A DNA stretch of 64,000 nt from Desmodus rotundus (taxonomy: Eukaryota; Chordata; Mammalia; Chiroptera; Phyllostomidae): the NCBI RefSeq assembly GCF_022682495.2, contig NC_071391.1:112451195-112515194 (forward strand), given 5' to 3'. Shown piece by piece: positions 22,706 to 34,178 of the stretch (its first letter is position 1; each line of letters starts with the position of its first letter). Both the position numbers and the translations under genes were made by a program. The notes beneath the pieces were generated by a model that was not told the DNA's origin, did no database searches, and saw only the letters and a list, made by a program, of their open reading frames with translations.

Positions 22706-22874
22706 GTCCAGGCAGGAAAGTTATATTCTTCAGTTGTAGAATTTCCATTTGGTTCATCTTCACAGTTCTGTCTCATTGTTGATGTTCTCATACTGTTTAA
22801 GTGTTGTTTCTCTGATCTAGTTTCATCATCTATCTGTTCTCTTTTAATACAACCAGTATTCATTTATTTATTTA

Positions 22875-23062
22875 TGTAATTCTCACCTGAACATTTTTTC
22901 ATTGCTGAGAGAGAGAGAGAGAGAGAAATCGATTTGTTGCCTCTCACACATGCTCTGACGAAGGATCAAACCCACAACCTAGGTGTGTGCCCTGACCAGG
23001 AATCAAACCCTCACGTTTTACTTTATGGGACGACATTCCAACCAACTGAGCCCAACTAGTGA
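22875..23062 (-). mobile_element. Ves SINE
   Basis: Antisense copy with (GA)n at about 22907-22926, GAAATCGATTTGTTGCCTCT, AAGGATCAAACCCACAACCT and the head complement CCAACCAACTGAGCCCAACT. It lies within the ORF1/5' region of the old L1. No crisp target duplication was found. Confidence 0.88.
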
Positions 23063-26000
23063 GTAGTCAGGTAGACAGTGAGTGTTCTTAAGATGATAAT
23101 TTTGAATATTTTGTCTGGCAATTCATACATTTATTTTTCTTTAGAATCAGTTTCTGGAGATTTAATATTTTTCTTTAAATTTGCTTTGCTTCCCTGTTTC
23201 TTTATGTCTTGTTATTTTTATTAAGATTTAGATATTTAAAGAATCTGCCACCTCTCCCACACTTTGTGATTTGGTTTCATAGAGGGGGGGTCTTTCTCCA
23301 CTCAGTCCTACTAGAAAAAAGGCCTCTCAAGTCTTATTCTGGGGAGTTGTGGACTCCGGGGTTCTGTTATAATGTCCCAATTGGTGAGGTTTGCTGGTCT
23401 CTATCCTGGCTCTCCCCTTGGTGACTCTGCCATATTGCTGCCTCTCTGGTGGTGTAATAATCCACAGTACTGAAGCCTCACCTCTTGTCTTTCTGGGGTA
23501 CTGCATAATCTGGTGCACTTTAATTGCCTTTGTTCTGAGCCCCCCAGTATACCTCCCCCTTCCTGTCAGTATATGTATTTAGAGAGGGCAGAAACTGGTT
23601 CCTCAGGAAGGCTTCCCTACAAGTCTGATTGTTGGACAGACATTCTACTTCTTTTCCATCCTGGGGAGAAGATGTGAATTAGGCGTTGTTTCCCCCACCC
23701 CCAATTATGTTGCGTCTTTCAGGGAAGGGGGTGTGTATCCCTGGAGTTCATGTATCGTTGTTAGGTCAGTGTCTGCACAGGGGAGTGAGGGTTTAGGGCT
23801 TTGTATTCCACTATCTTGCTGGTGTGAACTCTTCCTTGTGTCATCTTAGGTTTTTTTTTCTTTAGACAAACTTCATTTTTCAGAGCAGTTTTAGGTTTGT
23901 AGCAAAGTTGAGCAGAAGGTACAGATTTTCCACATACTTCCTGCCCCACATGCGTAGCTTCCTCCATTATCAACAGTCCCGATCAGCGTGGTGTATTTAT
24001 TACCACTGACCTACACTGATAATCCTACACTGACACATGGTTATCACTGATGACGATTATTTACATTAGGGTTTATTCTTTGTGTCATACATTCTGTAGG
24101 TTTATAATGAGTTGAATCCTCCTTATAGAATCATAAAACATAATTTCTCTTCCCTAAAAATCCCCTATGTTCCACCTGCTACCCCCCAACTCTTGGCAAG
24201 CATTGGTTTTTGGACTGTGCATAGATAGTTTTGCCTTTTCCAGAATTTTACATGTCAGACTCATATAGTATGTAGTCTTTTCAGACTGGCTTTTATCACT
24301 TAGTAATATGCATTTAAGTTTCTTTCATGTCTTTTCATAGCTTTATAGCTCTTTCTTTTCTCTTTTTAGTGCTGAATAATATACCATAATCTAGATGTCC
24401 CACATTTTATTTTTCCATTCATCCTCTGAAGGATATCATGGATGCTTCCACCTTTTTGCAATTGTAGATAAAGTTGCTGCGAACATCTTTGTGAGGTTTC
24501 ATGTAGACACAATTTTCAGCTCTTCTGAGTAAATTCCAATTGGCGTGACTGATTGCCCGAACATGTAGCAGGAGTATACTTAGCTTTGTAAGAAACTGCC
24601 ACACTTGTCTCCCATAGGGGTTGTGCCACTTTACATTCCCATCAGCAACAAATGGTAACTTTTGTTGCTCCATATCCTCGATAGCATTTCTTGTGGTCAG
24701 TGTTCCAGATTTCGGTTATTCTAATAAATGTGTGGTGGTATATTATCCTTGTTTTAATTTTAATTTCCCTAATGTCATATAATGTGGAATATCTCATTGA
24801 TGCATATTTGTCATAATTATATCTTCTTCAGTGAGTTATCTGTTAAGGTCTTTGGCCCATTTTAGAAACAGATTGTTTTTTTTTATTGTTGGGTTTTAAG
24901 TGTTTTTTGTATGTTTTTCATAGCAGTCCTTTGCCACATAGTATGTCTAGCTTTTCTTCTCATTCTCTTGACTTGCTTTTCAAAGAGCAGACATTTTTAA
25001 TATTAATGGTCTAGCTTATAAATTTTTTTCATTGATCATTTCCTTGGTATTATAGCTAAAAAGTCATTCCCATAGAAAAAGTCAGTTACCTGTATCCTGT
25101 ATTACCTTCTAGGAGTTTTGTTGTTTTGTGTTTTACATCCTGAGTTAGTCTGTGAAAGATGTAAGGTCTGTATCTACATTTTTTTATTTGGATATCCGGC
25201 TATTTGTTGAAAACACTATCTTTGCCCCATTACATTTCTTTTGCTCCTTTGTCAAAGTTCAGCTGGCTGTATTTATGTGGGTTTGTTTCTGAGCTCTTCA
25301 AGTTCCATCAGTCTATTCTTGTGTTATTTTACCGGTAGTGCCACACTGTGTCGATAACAGTGAGTAGCGTTGGTCCTCCAACTTTGTTCCTCCCAGTTAG
25401 TATTGTGTTGGCTCCTCTAGGTCTTCTACCTCTCCCGATATACTTTAGTAGCAAAATGAGTTGCTAGGATTTTGATTGCAATCGCATTTAACCTATAGAT
25501 CAAGTTGGTGAGAACTGACATCTTGACAATATTGATACATTTTATACATTATAATGGAATAATTCTCCATTTATTTAGTTATTTGATTTTTTACCATAGC
25601 TCTTGTTTTCTTCAAATATATCTTTAACATAATTTTAAAAATTTATGCTTAAGTTTTTCATTTTTCAGGTGCTAATATAAATAATATCACATTTTAATAT
25701 CAAATTTCACTTGTTCATCGCTTTTACTTAGAAACGTATATTAACCTTAGTATAATTGTTTATGAGGTCCAGAGATTTTTTTCATTAATTCTTTTGGATT
25801 TTATGTGTAGAATATCACATCATCTGTGAACAAAGACTATTTCATTTCTTTCTTCCCAATTTGTATACCTTTTATTTTATTTCATATTTTATTGCAATAA
25901 GTAGAAATTCTTGTCCACTGTTGAAAGGAGTGGTAAGAGAAGACATTTTTGCCTTGTTCCTGGTCTTATTTGGAAGGCTTCTAGTTGCTCAGCATTAAAA

Positions 26001-26156
26001 ATAATGTTAGCTGTAGGATTTTTAACCCTGTTGATTGGTGGACACATTAATTAATTTTCAAATTTTGAACCAGTCTTGAATATTGTAGACAAATCCCACT
26101 TGGTTATGTGTGTAATTCTTCTTCTTCTTTTTTTTACATCATTGAATTTGATAATA

Positions 26157-26731
26157 CCAGGGTGGGTCCAAAAAAACCCCCCTAGAATTTATCTATTAAA
26201 ATTGTATATTTATTCTTATATGTTTAAATTTCAGTCATCTTCAAGTTACTCTCGATCTGATTCGATACACCTAGCAACACATTTTTTCCACTGCTCATAA
26301 CAGTTTTTGAACCTGTCAATTTTGATGCCTTTTAGTACTTTTGCTGTTTTTGTTTCACCTCTTCCACATCAGCAAAACATTTCCCTTTAAGGACTTTTTT
26401 CATCTGGGGAAACAAAAAAATGTTGCTCGGGGCAAAATCGGGTGAATAGGGAGGCTGGGGCAAGCGGGTCATGCTGTTGTTGGTCAAAAGCTGCTGAACA
26501 CTCCGCGTGGTGTGGGCAGGTGCACTCATTAATCACCCATCATGAAATGGGCAAATGCGTTGAAAGAGTCTTCAAAAAAAGTTCACCAATGCCAAACACA
26601 GCCTTCACAACAATGCCAGCTGGTACATTGATATGGATGGGTTCCTAGAACTCTCATCTAGTGGGGGAAGCCTGTACTACAAGGGGCCCACCCTCCAGAA
26701 GACAATTCCATCTATTTTGGGGTCCCACCTT
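26157..26731 (-). mobile_element. Internally deleted mariner transposon with transposase remnant
   Basis: Terminal repeats CCAGGGTGGGTCC (26157) and TTTTGGGGTCCCACCT (26715-26730) are flanked by TA. The minus strand at 26332-26529 is open for 65 codons and reads as the C-terminal mariner transposase: a PPYSPDFAPSNIFLFPQMKK motif, containing the third catalytic Asp, then VLKGKCFADVEEV. The motif usually reading DNAP-H upstream is changed (MSAPAH). At 575 bp it is less than half the usual mariner length of about 1.3 kb, so much of the transposase is deleted and it cannot move on its own. Confidence 0.85.
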
Positions 26732-27307
26732 ATATTTGTTGATGAGCTTCACATTAGCGTTTGTGAGAGATAATGATCTATAGTTATCTTTCTTGAAATA
26801 TATTTACCTGATACTGTTATTAGAGTTTATGAGAGAGTTGGTCTATGGCTGTCTTTCTTGAAATATATTTACCTGACATTGGGATTAGAATGATGCTGGC
26901 CTCAAAAAACAAACTTAAAAGTATTCCTGTACTCTGTCTTCTGAAATAATTTTATAGACGTGGTATGATTTCTCCTACATATTTGGTAGAATTCATGACT
27001 GAATTCACCTGGGTCTGCTACCTCTGTTTTGCTATGTTATTAATTATTGACTCACCTTCTCTAACAGATATATACCTGTTCAGATTATCTATTTATTCTT
27101 GCATGAGTTTTGCCAATCGTGTCTTTTATGAAGTCAGTCCATTTCATTAAATTTGTGACTTTAGAGTGTTCATAGCATTCCCTTATTGGTCTTTAAATGT
27201 CTCTGAGATCTGTAGTGATACTCCCTATTTTATTTCTCATATTAGTAGTTTTTGTACTCTCTCTGTTTTTCTTAGTTAGACTGGCTCAAGGGTTATCAAA
27301 TTTATAT

Positions 27308-27529
27308 ATATTTTTTATTTTTTTTAATTTATTTTATTTATTTATTTTTAGAGAGGGGGAAGGGAGGAAGAAAGAGAGGGAGAGAAACATCAATGTGTGG
27401 TTGCCTCTAGCATGCGCTGAACTGGGGGTCTGGCCCACAACCCAGGCCTGTACCCTGACTCAGAATCGAACCAGTGACCCTTTGGTTCATAGGCTAGCAC
27501 TCAATCCACTGAGCCACACTAGCCAGATC
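27308..27529 (-). mobile_element. Ves SINE with perfect 12-bp TSD
   Basis: Antisense copy: T-rich end, GAGAGGGGGAAGGGAGGAAG, AACATCAATGTGTGGTTGCC, CAGAATCGAACCAGTGACCC, and head complement GAGCCACACTAGCCAG. TCAAATTTATAT is repeated exactly at 27296-27307 and 27530-27541. The plus-strand opening at 27197-27628 is an artefact spanning L1 and SINE. Confidence 0.93.
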
Positions 27530-27966
27530 TCAAATTTATATCTTTTCAATGAAAATGCTTTTGGTTTCATTTGCTTTTCTTTATTTTCTGTTTTCAATTT
27601 CATTGATTTCTGCTCTAATTTTTATTAATTCTTTTTATTTACTTTGGATTTAATTTGTTATTCTTTTTCTAGTTTCCTTGGGTGAAAACTATATAACTGA
27701 CTTTAGGTTCTTTTTTAACATATGCATTCAATACTATAAAATTTCCTCTAAGCACTGCTTTTGCTGGATCGTATGAATTTTGATAATGTGTTTTCATTTT
27801 CATTTAGTTTATTTAATGTCAGTTGGTTCCCCCTGAGATTTCTTTTGTCCCATATGTTATTTTAAAGTATATTTTTAATCTCCATGTATTTTGGGATTTT
27901 CCTGTTTTTGTTTTTGTTTTTGTTATTGATTTCTACTTTAACTCCATTGTGGTCTGAGAATAAACA

Positions 27967-28008
27967 TTGTATTATTATTATTATTATTGCTATTATTATT
28001 ATTTTATT
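27967..28008. repeat. (ATT)n microsatellite
   Basis: About thirteen trinucleotide units with one interruption (TATTATTATTGCTATTATTA) lie inside the old L1 ORF2 sequence. Confidence 0.85.
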
Positions 28009-28900
28009 TTTACTTTCTAAATTGTTAAGATATATTTTATATATTTTATTTTATGTGGTCTATCTTGGTGAATATTTTGTACGAGTTTGAGAAGAATATT
28101 CTAATGTTACATTGAATAATCTATAGATGTCAATTACATATAACAAATGTATTGTTATATTAAAATACTTCTGATCTTTTTTCATTCTTCTTCTGCTACT
28201 TTATTATGTATGGGTCATACCTTTTGTCTTAGGATATTTTTTTTTTATTTCAGTCTTTATTCTTTTTCTTTTTCTCTTTTGGAGGGTTCCATTGAGATAC
28301 ATGCATGCTCAGAGGCTCTTTCCCAAGCTGTGTTCAGTTTACCAATAAACCCATCAAATGTATTCTTTACTTCTGTTACAGTGTTTTTGGTTTCTGGTAT
28401 TTCTTTTTAGTTTTTTTTTTTCTTAGGGTTTTCATTGCTCTGCTTACATTGCTCTCTCTTCTTTTTGCTTGCTGACTACTTTATTCATTGCTCAGTCTCT
28501 TCAAACTGTCTTTTTTGCCTTTTATATGTCTTTTAGCATTTTGTCGATAGCCAGACTTGTACTAGGCAAAATGAACCGTTATAAATAGATCTTCAGTAAT
28601 GTGGTGGTAAGCCGTGGGTTGGGGGGAAGCATTCCATTGTCCTGTGATTAAGTTTGAATCCTTCAGTGAGTCTGTGCCTCTGGACTGTAAACTTCTCAGG
28701 TGTTTTTGCCCCTCCCCTTAGGTGCAACAGGATGGCTAGACTGGATGCAGTCAGGTGCTGCCCTTACCCCGGGTCAGCAGGCTCTGGTACAAAACCAGTA
28801 GGTTAGGCTCTGGTCATTTTGTTTCCCCTGAAGGCAGGTCTTGTTAAGAAGAACAGAGTTCTCTAATATACAGGCACACCTTGGTCTATTAGGTTTGGCT

Positions 28901-29520
28901 CCTTAAATATGGAATCAGAAACCAGAAATCTTATGTTTACTCTCTTAATTTTATATTTTTACTTAGAATTGCTGGGTGTATATTTATATCACTCTTGTTA
29001 TTGTAACTAAATATTTAGTTAGCCTTTTCAATAGGAAGTTTTATATGAGGTGTTAGTTTGTCCCTTTACTTAAAATTGGGGTGAGAAGCAAACACTGCCT
29101 TACTTAAAATTTTTAAATTATAACCTGCTCTTGCTTAGTCTTATTCAATCTTTCTCTTAGTTGCAAAATAGCATTTGTATTATGTTGCTGCTGGTTGTTT
29201 GCTGGCCTCGTGGTACTGGATGGAGAAGGACCACGGGCCATAATGTTCAGGAAAGCTCTGACCCTGTGCCCCCGGGGACCATGTGCCCCAAAATAATGAA
29301 TTGCAAGGACACTTTCATCCAAATCCCTGACTTTCAAAGTGCAGAGAAGTGGTGTCGTAAACTGAAACGTTTCCCTCATAAAGTCGGGTATCAGCCAGGC
29401 TGAGTTTCTCCTGTGAAATCCACTCCAGGACTTTCTAAGGACCGCAGCAACAGTAACATGAGTCTGGTCGCTGGCAATGAGAGAGGCCTTTTAGATACAT
29501 TGATTATTGCTTTCCGCATT
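28901..29520. other. Unrecognised sequence with overlapping short openings
   Basis: Openings of 88 codons on minus (29113-29379) and 80 on plus (29161-29403) overlap. Neither shows a recognised domain or a clear transposon match. Possibly part of an old LTR or retrocopy. Confidence 0.3.
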
Positions 29521-29525
29521 TTAAT

Positions 29526-29697
29526 TCTTTATTTATTGATTATATATATAGAGAGAGAAACATCGATTTGTTATTGCACTTAGTTATGCATTCATCGGTT
29601 GACTCTTGTATGTGTTGCCCGGGGATCGAACCCACAACCTTGGCATATTGGAGTCTGCTCTAACCAACTGAGCCACCTGGTACCCAGCCAGGGCTGT
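29526..29697 (-). mobile_element. Ves SINE with 15-bp TSD
   Basis: Antisense copy with GAGAGAGAAACATCGATTTG, GGGGATCGAACCCACAACCT and head complement AACTGAGCCACCTGGTACCC. Flanks TTTCCGCATTTTAAT (29511-29525) and TTTCTGCATTTTAAT (29698-29712) differ at one base. Confidence 0.93.
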
Positions 29698-29999
29698 TTT
29701 CTGCATTTTAATATATTCGTTGTTGCTTCCATCCATCCTTTTTTCTTGTCTTTGAATTGATATTCAGTGCTGCACCTTGAGTTACTTTTTTCTTTTGTAC
29801 TGAAGGTTCCTGACCAACCAGGATGGTTCTCTGAGACCCTCTGTTCAAGAGCTGTGCCTGGAAATGAGTTCCAGAGAAGGGAATGCTCTACATGGGAAGC
29901 ACCATCTTCTCCTTCAGCTGTGGCTAGTCTAGCAATGGGAGACACTATCTATCATGAATGTTTATACTGAATTCAGTCTGGGAGTCTATAGGGGTTTTG

Positions 30000-30325
30000 A
30001 TAAATAAATCGCTTTTATGTCCCCATCCCCTTAAAGTCAGGTGTAGCCATTTAAACTGGCTTTAGGCAATGAAATGTGATCAGAATTTATAGTGGTTTTT
30101 GTGTGTTCTAGGTGGATGTTTTCAAAGCCTGTGCATGTTTTCCTGCTTTTTATCACCCTTCTGAGAAACTGTGGAAGCCTCTGCCAGCCTGGGTGACAAC
30201 AATGAGCAGAGCCCCGCTGGATACTCTTGTTGGAGATGTAGTGCTAATACCCAATAAACATTAGCTTTAAGAGACTGACGTTTTGGAGTTGATTCTTACT
30301 GCAGCCTATTTAGCCTATCCTGATG
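30000..30325 (+). repeat. MaLR-type LTR, sense
   Basis: GCCAGCCTGGGTGACAACAA near 30184, AGCAGAGCCCCGCTGGATAC near 30205, AATAAACATTAGCTTTAAG near 30253 and the end CTATTTAGCCTATCCTGATG near 30305 are in the order found in MaLR LTRs. No internal region is present. Confidence 0.6.
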
Positions 30326-30479
30326 GAAACATCCATAGTCATTTAAAAATTTAAACTACAGTGGATGTGATGAATCTTCCAAGGCTCTTAGATCTAAGTA
30401 ACGAGGTGCTTTGAAATTTTATCGTGCATTTTATGTTTTTTTTTTTAGTATATGTTTTTATGTCTCGTAAGACCTACCA

Positions 30480-30715
30480 GGTCTTACTTTGCATGATAAT
30501 GTAGTGATTAAAAAAATTGGTTCCAAAGCCAATCTACCTGATTTCACATCCCAAATCTGCTACTTAACAGTTGGGAAAGGTGCAAAGTCACTCTCTTTCT
30601 TCATTTTCTCTTCTGTAAAATGGAAAGAACAATTTCACTTACCTCGTGGGGTTGTTTGGAGAATTAAATGAGTTAATACATATAAAATATTCAGAAATAG
30701 TATGCCTCACTAGGG
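30480..30715 (+). repeat. MIR SINE, sense
   Basis: TCTTCTGTAAAATGGAAAGA, ACCTCGTGGGGTTGTTTGGA and GAATTAAATGAGTTAATACA make up the MIR core in sense order, with the ACTTAACAGTTGGGAAAGGTG region before them. Confidence 0.88.
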
Positions 30716-31339
30716 AAGAATTCACCAAATATTGGTATTATTCCATATTTTTATCTACTTACAGTCCTTAACTGAGTTTCTTGTACATACTTGGTTCATT
30801 TTTTAATTGTATTTAGCAAACATATCCTGCCTCTATTATTTGGTGAATTAACTGGTGATTTATTTTTTAAATAATGCTTTTGGAATCTCAGACAACTGTC
30901 TGCATGAGTAGTCCTTAATGACTGGGCAGGATCTTCTGGAAGTTGTAAGGAAGCGGGAAAATTTACAGGAGGGAAGAGAACCTGTGCTGAAACTCTTGGA
31001 TGATTCCCCCATTGGCCTCTTACTTGATACAAAACATCGGATATGAAGGTGCTGCCATGGCCCAGGTTTCAAACATTTTCCAGTTCATCTCTTTCCACCC
31101 TTGATTTGTACTGAAACATCTTTACCTGAATATTCTCTTGCAGAGTCAATGTTTCAATTTGGATATCTATTGCCAAAGGCATCTCAGCTCAGTGTGTCTG
31201 AGATTGTCCAGAAAACCTCCCTGTCAGACCGATTCTGCCCTCACCTTCCCCACATTATTTGGATGAACACTGGCACCAGCACTCATCCAAATTCACATGC
31301 AAGGAGCGATGGACTATCTTCATGGCCTCCCTTTGTCTA

Positions 31340-32545
31340 ACGTACACTCCGTACACTCAAGTCATCACCCATTTAGGTCAAATTAACCTCCAAATATCTC
31401 TTGGATCTATCTTTCCTCATCTCTACTGCTAACACGTTTAGTGCAAGTGGCCCTTACCTCTCTTGCACAATGCTATGTAGTCTTCTACTTCGCCTACCTG
31501 CTTTTCTATTCACGGCTCCTCCTGTAGCGCTCTTCATTTTCAGTGGGATGATTATATTGAAATATTGTCTCAGTGATCTTGTCACATCTCTTCTTACACT
31601 CTTGAAAATCTTCCCATTGCTCCCAGGGTGAAGAATAAAGTCCTCAAGGCACTGTATGGTCTTCCTCACTTAGTGACTTCATCTTGTGCCTGTTTCCCCA
31701 ACTTCTAGCATTGTTAGTTTCTAAACGTGTCTTTATCTCACTTCTAACTTTTGCAAAAGAACACTCTCTGCTATTTGCCTAATGGAATCTCTCATCTTTT
31801 AGGTTTCAGCTGAAACACCCCTTTCTCAAAGGACTTTTCCTGATTTCTCTGGCCATCCCCTGTTAATTTCAGTCTTAGATATTTACTTTCTGATTAGGCA
31901 TTTGATGTCTTTAAGTATGCCTGCAACTTTTTACCTTAAACCAGGAAGAAATGTTGCACAAAAACCACAGGATGCACAAATTGATTATTCACTGTGCACC
32001 TTAAGAGGGTATCTCTGAGTCCCATTCTAAGGTCTTTCTTCTTTTGCTTCTGTCCCATGAAAACACCACCTTTTTTACACACCTGTCCTGCTCTGTGCCC
32101 CTAACCCCAAGGAAGTAAGATGCAGCAGCTCGAGGGTTTCATTGTAGGAGGAGGTGCTGGTTCTTCCAGATTGCTTAGAGGGAATCATTGCAACAATGTT
32201 TCTCTGCCTAGGGATGCCACTATTTTCTTGTAACTTTGTTCCCATGTTCTTCTTTTTTTTATCTTATCAAATATACTCTCTCATGAACAAACAAAAAAAA
32301 TGAGTGTGGGAGCAGCAAAGATGGAAATGTGAAAGAAAGGAAATAGTCATGTAAGAAAAGATCCCATCTTGTAATAGACTTACTACAGACTTCAATGTGT
32401 TTATTTGAAAATTGTCTGTCTTCTCCACTACACCTGAGGGCAAGGACCCTCTCCATTTTTCTCATCACTGTATTAACTACTGCTGTATTATATAGCACAA
32501 TGCCTGATGATAAGAAGACTTCGTTGAGTGCCTTAGCGAATATAG
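31340..32545 (+). repeat. LINE-2 3' end, sense
   Basis: CTTCCCATTGCTCCCAGGGT near 31610, AATAAAGTCCTCAAGGCACT near 31636, TTTCAGCTGAAACACCCC near 31804, and at the end CTGAGGGCAAGGACCCTCTC near 32436 and ATAGCACAATGCCTGATGAT near 32492 are diagnostic L2 3' elements in order. No coding frame survives. Confidence 0.8.
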
Positions 32546-33949
32546 GATGACTTCTCTGTACAAGTATTGACTATGATCCAAATTGAACAGCCATCCTACA
32601 GCCTGTTTTCCCTTTAAAACACTTTTCTTTAACATGGGATATTAAAACTGTAAAAGCAGTGCATATCCTATACCTAAATTAATTTTAGTTTGTGATTTGT
32701 AGGTGTCAGGAGACACTGAGAACAACATTATTTATTTTTGTTAATTTATATTTTACTGTTTATATATTTATAATCAGTGAAGCAAGCTTTATTTTTCAAT
32801 TTGTATGTGTTTCTCTGATATGTTTACTCATGTATTGACAAATCAGGCCATTTTTCTCACAATTACCAGACACTCATGTTCGGGGGCACAGTGTGTACCA
32901 CTGTGATGTGGGGGAATAACAGATTAGGAAGTAAATTCTCAGCTTTGTCCTTTCTGACAGCTGGGTTGTGATGACTGGCAGGTAAGCGGGAAATTCCGGC
33001 AGGGTTTACTGTGTGTCATGAGACACCTCTAATACACTGCTCCAAAGTGTGGCTATTTACTTGAATGCACATCCATGAGCAAAGGTCTAGAATTCCAGGT
33101 TATTTTTACTTTTCATTCTCTCTTCCTATTTTCACATCGTACCTTCCATTCTTGCTCAATGGCAAGCGTGTCTGTGCATAGCTCGGTTTTCAGTTTCTGC
33201 TCGGATCCACTGGACCTGAGAACGAGGTAAGTGAGTGTGAGCTTGCAATTGTCATTTCCTTTAGTATTTTTTGTCTTCTGTATTTGAGTTGATTAAGATC
33301 TTGCTGGAATAAAACAAAAAATATGAAAATAAAGAAAAAACAAAAAAAATTAATATAAAATTATCTTGTTTAGGCAAGGCTGATATTCAGAAGGTTTGCT
33401 TAATTCTAATTTACTAGTATTTTTTGTATATTTGATGGTAGCAAAAGTATCTGATTATCAATGTTAACATAATCAATAAAATACTTTTGTTCTATGAATC
33501 ACTTCTTTATAAAGTAAGAAAAAGTAGAAATGATGCTGCCATTCTAATCTCAGTTGGGATTGTCTTTTAATTAAATAATAAAAATATCTTTCTTATGTTG
33601 AACAACAGTAAAATTAGATGTTCTTTTTAAGCCTTTGGGTGAATGTGATGAACAGTTTAGAATTTTATGTTATCAAATTTTCTTTCAACAAATTTCATTC
33701 ACATAATAAAAATGGTCAGACATAGGAACTATACTTAAATAAACCAGCATTAATTTTTATGTGTTTATTAAAGCCAAATATATAAATCAGATTGTAGGAA
33801 TTGGAAGTGGACTTTTACTATCTTTAAGAAATATCCCTGTTATAAGGAAAATTAAAAATCAAATAACTAACTATACATTATTCTTTAATAGAAAGTATCA
33901 CCCATAAGCTCACTACTCAGAAATAAGCACTGTTAATACCTATGTGCAC
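32546..33949. other. No gene recognised; AT-rich with an imperfect hairpin
   Basis: No coding frame or transposon identified. An imperfect inverted repeat at 33442-33489 pairs CAAAAGTAT and TGATTAT with ATAATCA and ATACTTTTG around a 10-base loop. Confidence 0.4.
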
Positions 33950-34178
33950 AGCCTGGCCAGTGTCACTCGGGTGGTCGGGGCGCTGCCCCACACACCAAAA
34001 AGCCAAGGGATTGATTTCTGATGAGGGTGCATACCGAGGTTGGGAGTTCAATCCCCAGTTGGGGTGTATGAGGGAGGTAACCAATCGATGTTTCTCTCTC
34101 ACATCAATGTTTCTCTCTCTTTCTCTGCCTCTTCCTCTCCCTCTAAAATCAATAAACATATTTAAAAAATTAAAAAAG
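33950..34178 (+). mobile_element. Ves SINE
   Basis: Sense copy: head CCTGGCCAGTGTCACTCGGG, B-box-like GGGAGTTCAATCCCC near 34040, CATCAATGTTTCTCTCTCTT, and an A-rich tail ending near AAAATTAAAAAAG. Flanks ATACCTATGTGCACA and ATCTCTGTGTGCATT match at 10 of 15 positions and may be a decayed duplication. Confidence 0.9.

Larger units (their letters stand above)
16485..23830 (-). mobile_element. Near-complete ancient LINE-1 with nested insertions
   Basis: This is one minus-strand L1. The 3' UTR (GTGTACAGCTCAGTAGCGTT near 16561) is at the low end. ORF2 runs upward: KEIKEDTDKWKDIPC-like residues at 18030-18242, an FDNHKIHIILNNEK-like segment at 18636-18821, and the endonuclease-side sequence ATGGAATACCTTCTTCCACC near 21225. 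ORF1/5' sequence follows beyond 21,300 (GACAGTTTGATTATAATGTG near 22176; GATTCTTTCTTCTGCCTG near 22463). All frames are broken. Five younger elements are nested inside (16719-16842, 19462-19537, 20351-21140, 22493-22705, 22875-23062). The 5' edge near 23,830 is approximate. Confidence 0.85.
23860..28900 (-). mobile_element. Second ancient LINE-1, antisense, with nested mariner and Ves
   Basis: The low end is an L1M-type 3' UTR (CAGAGCAGTTTTAGGTTTGT near 23881; TTACATTAGGGTTTATTCTT near 24060). ORF2 runs upward with signature antisense blocks: GAAACTGCCACACTTGTCTC near 24591, TTTAACCTATAGATCAAGTT near 25488, and CATTGATTTCTGCTCTAATT near 27601. The 5' part beyond about 28,150 is T-rich and uncertain. 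All frames are dead. The mariner at 26157-26731 and Ves at 27308-27529 are younger insertions. Confidence 0.8.

Noticed and set aside
29113..29403. Overlapping plus and minus openings that might be a small gene
   Set aside because: Neither frame has a recognised motif, and there is no conservation evidence to choose between them.
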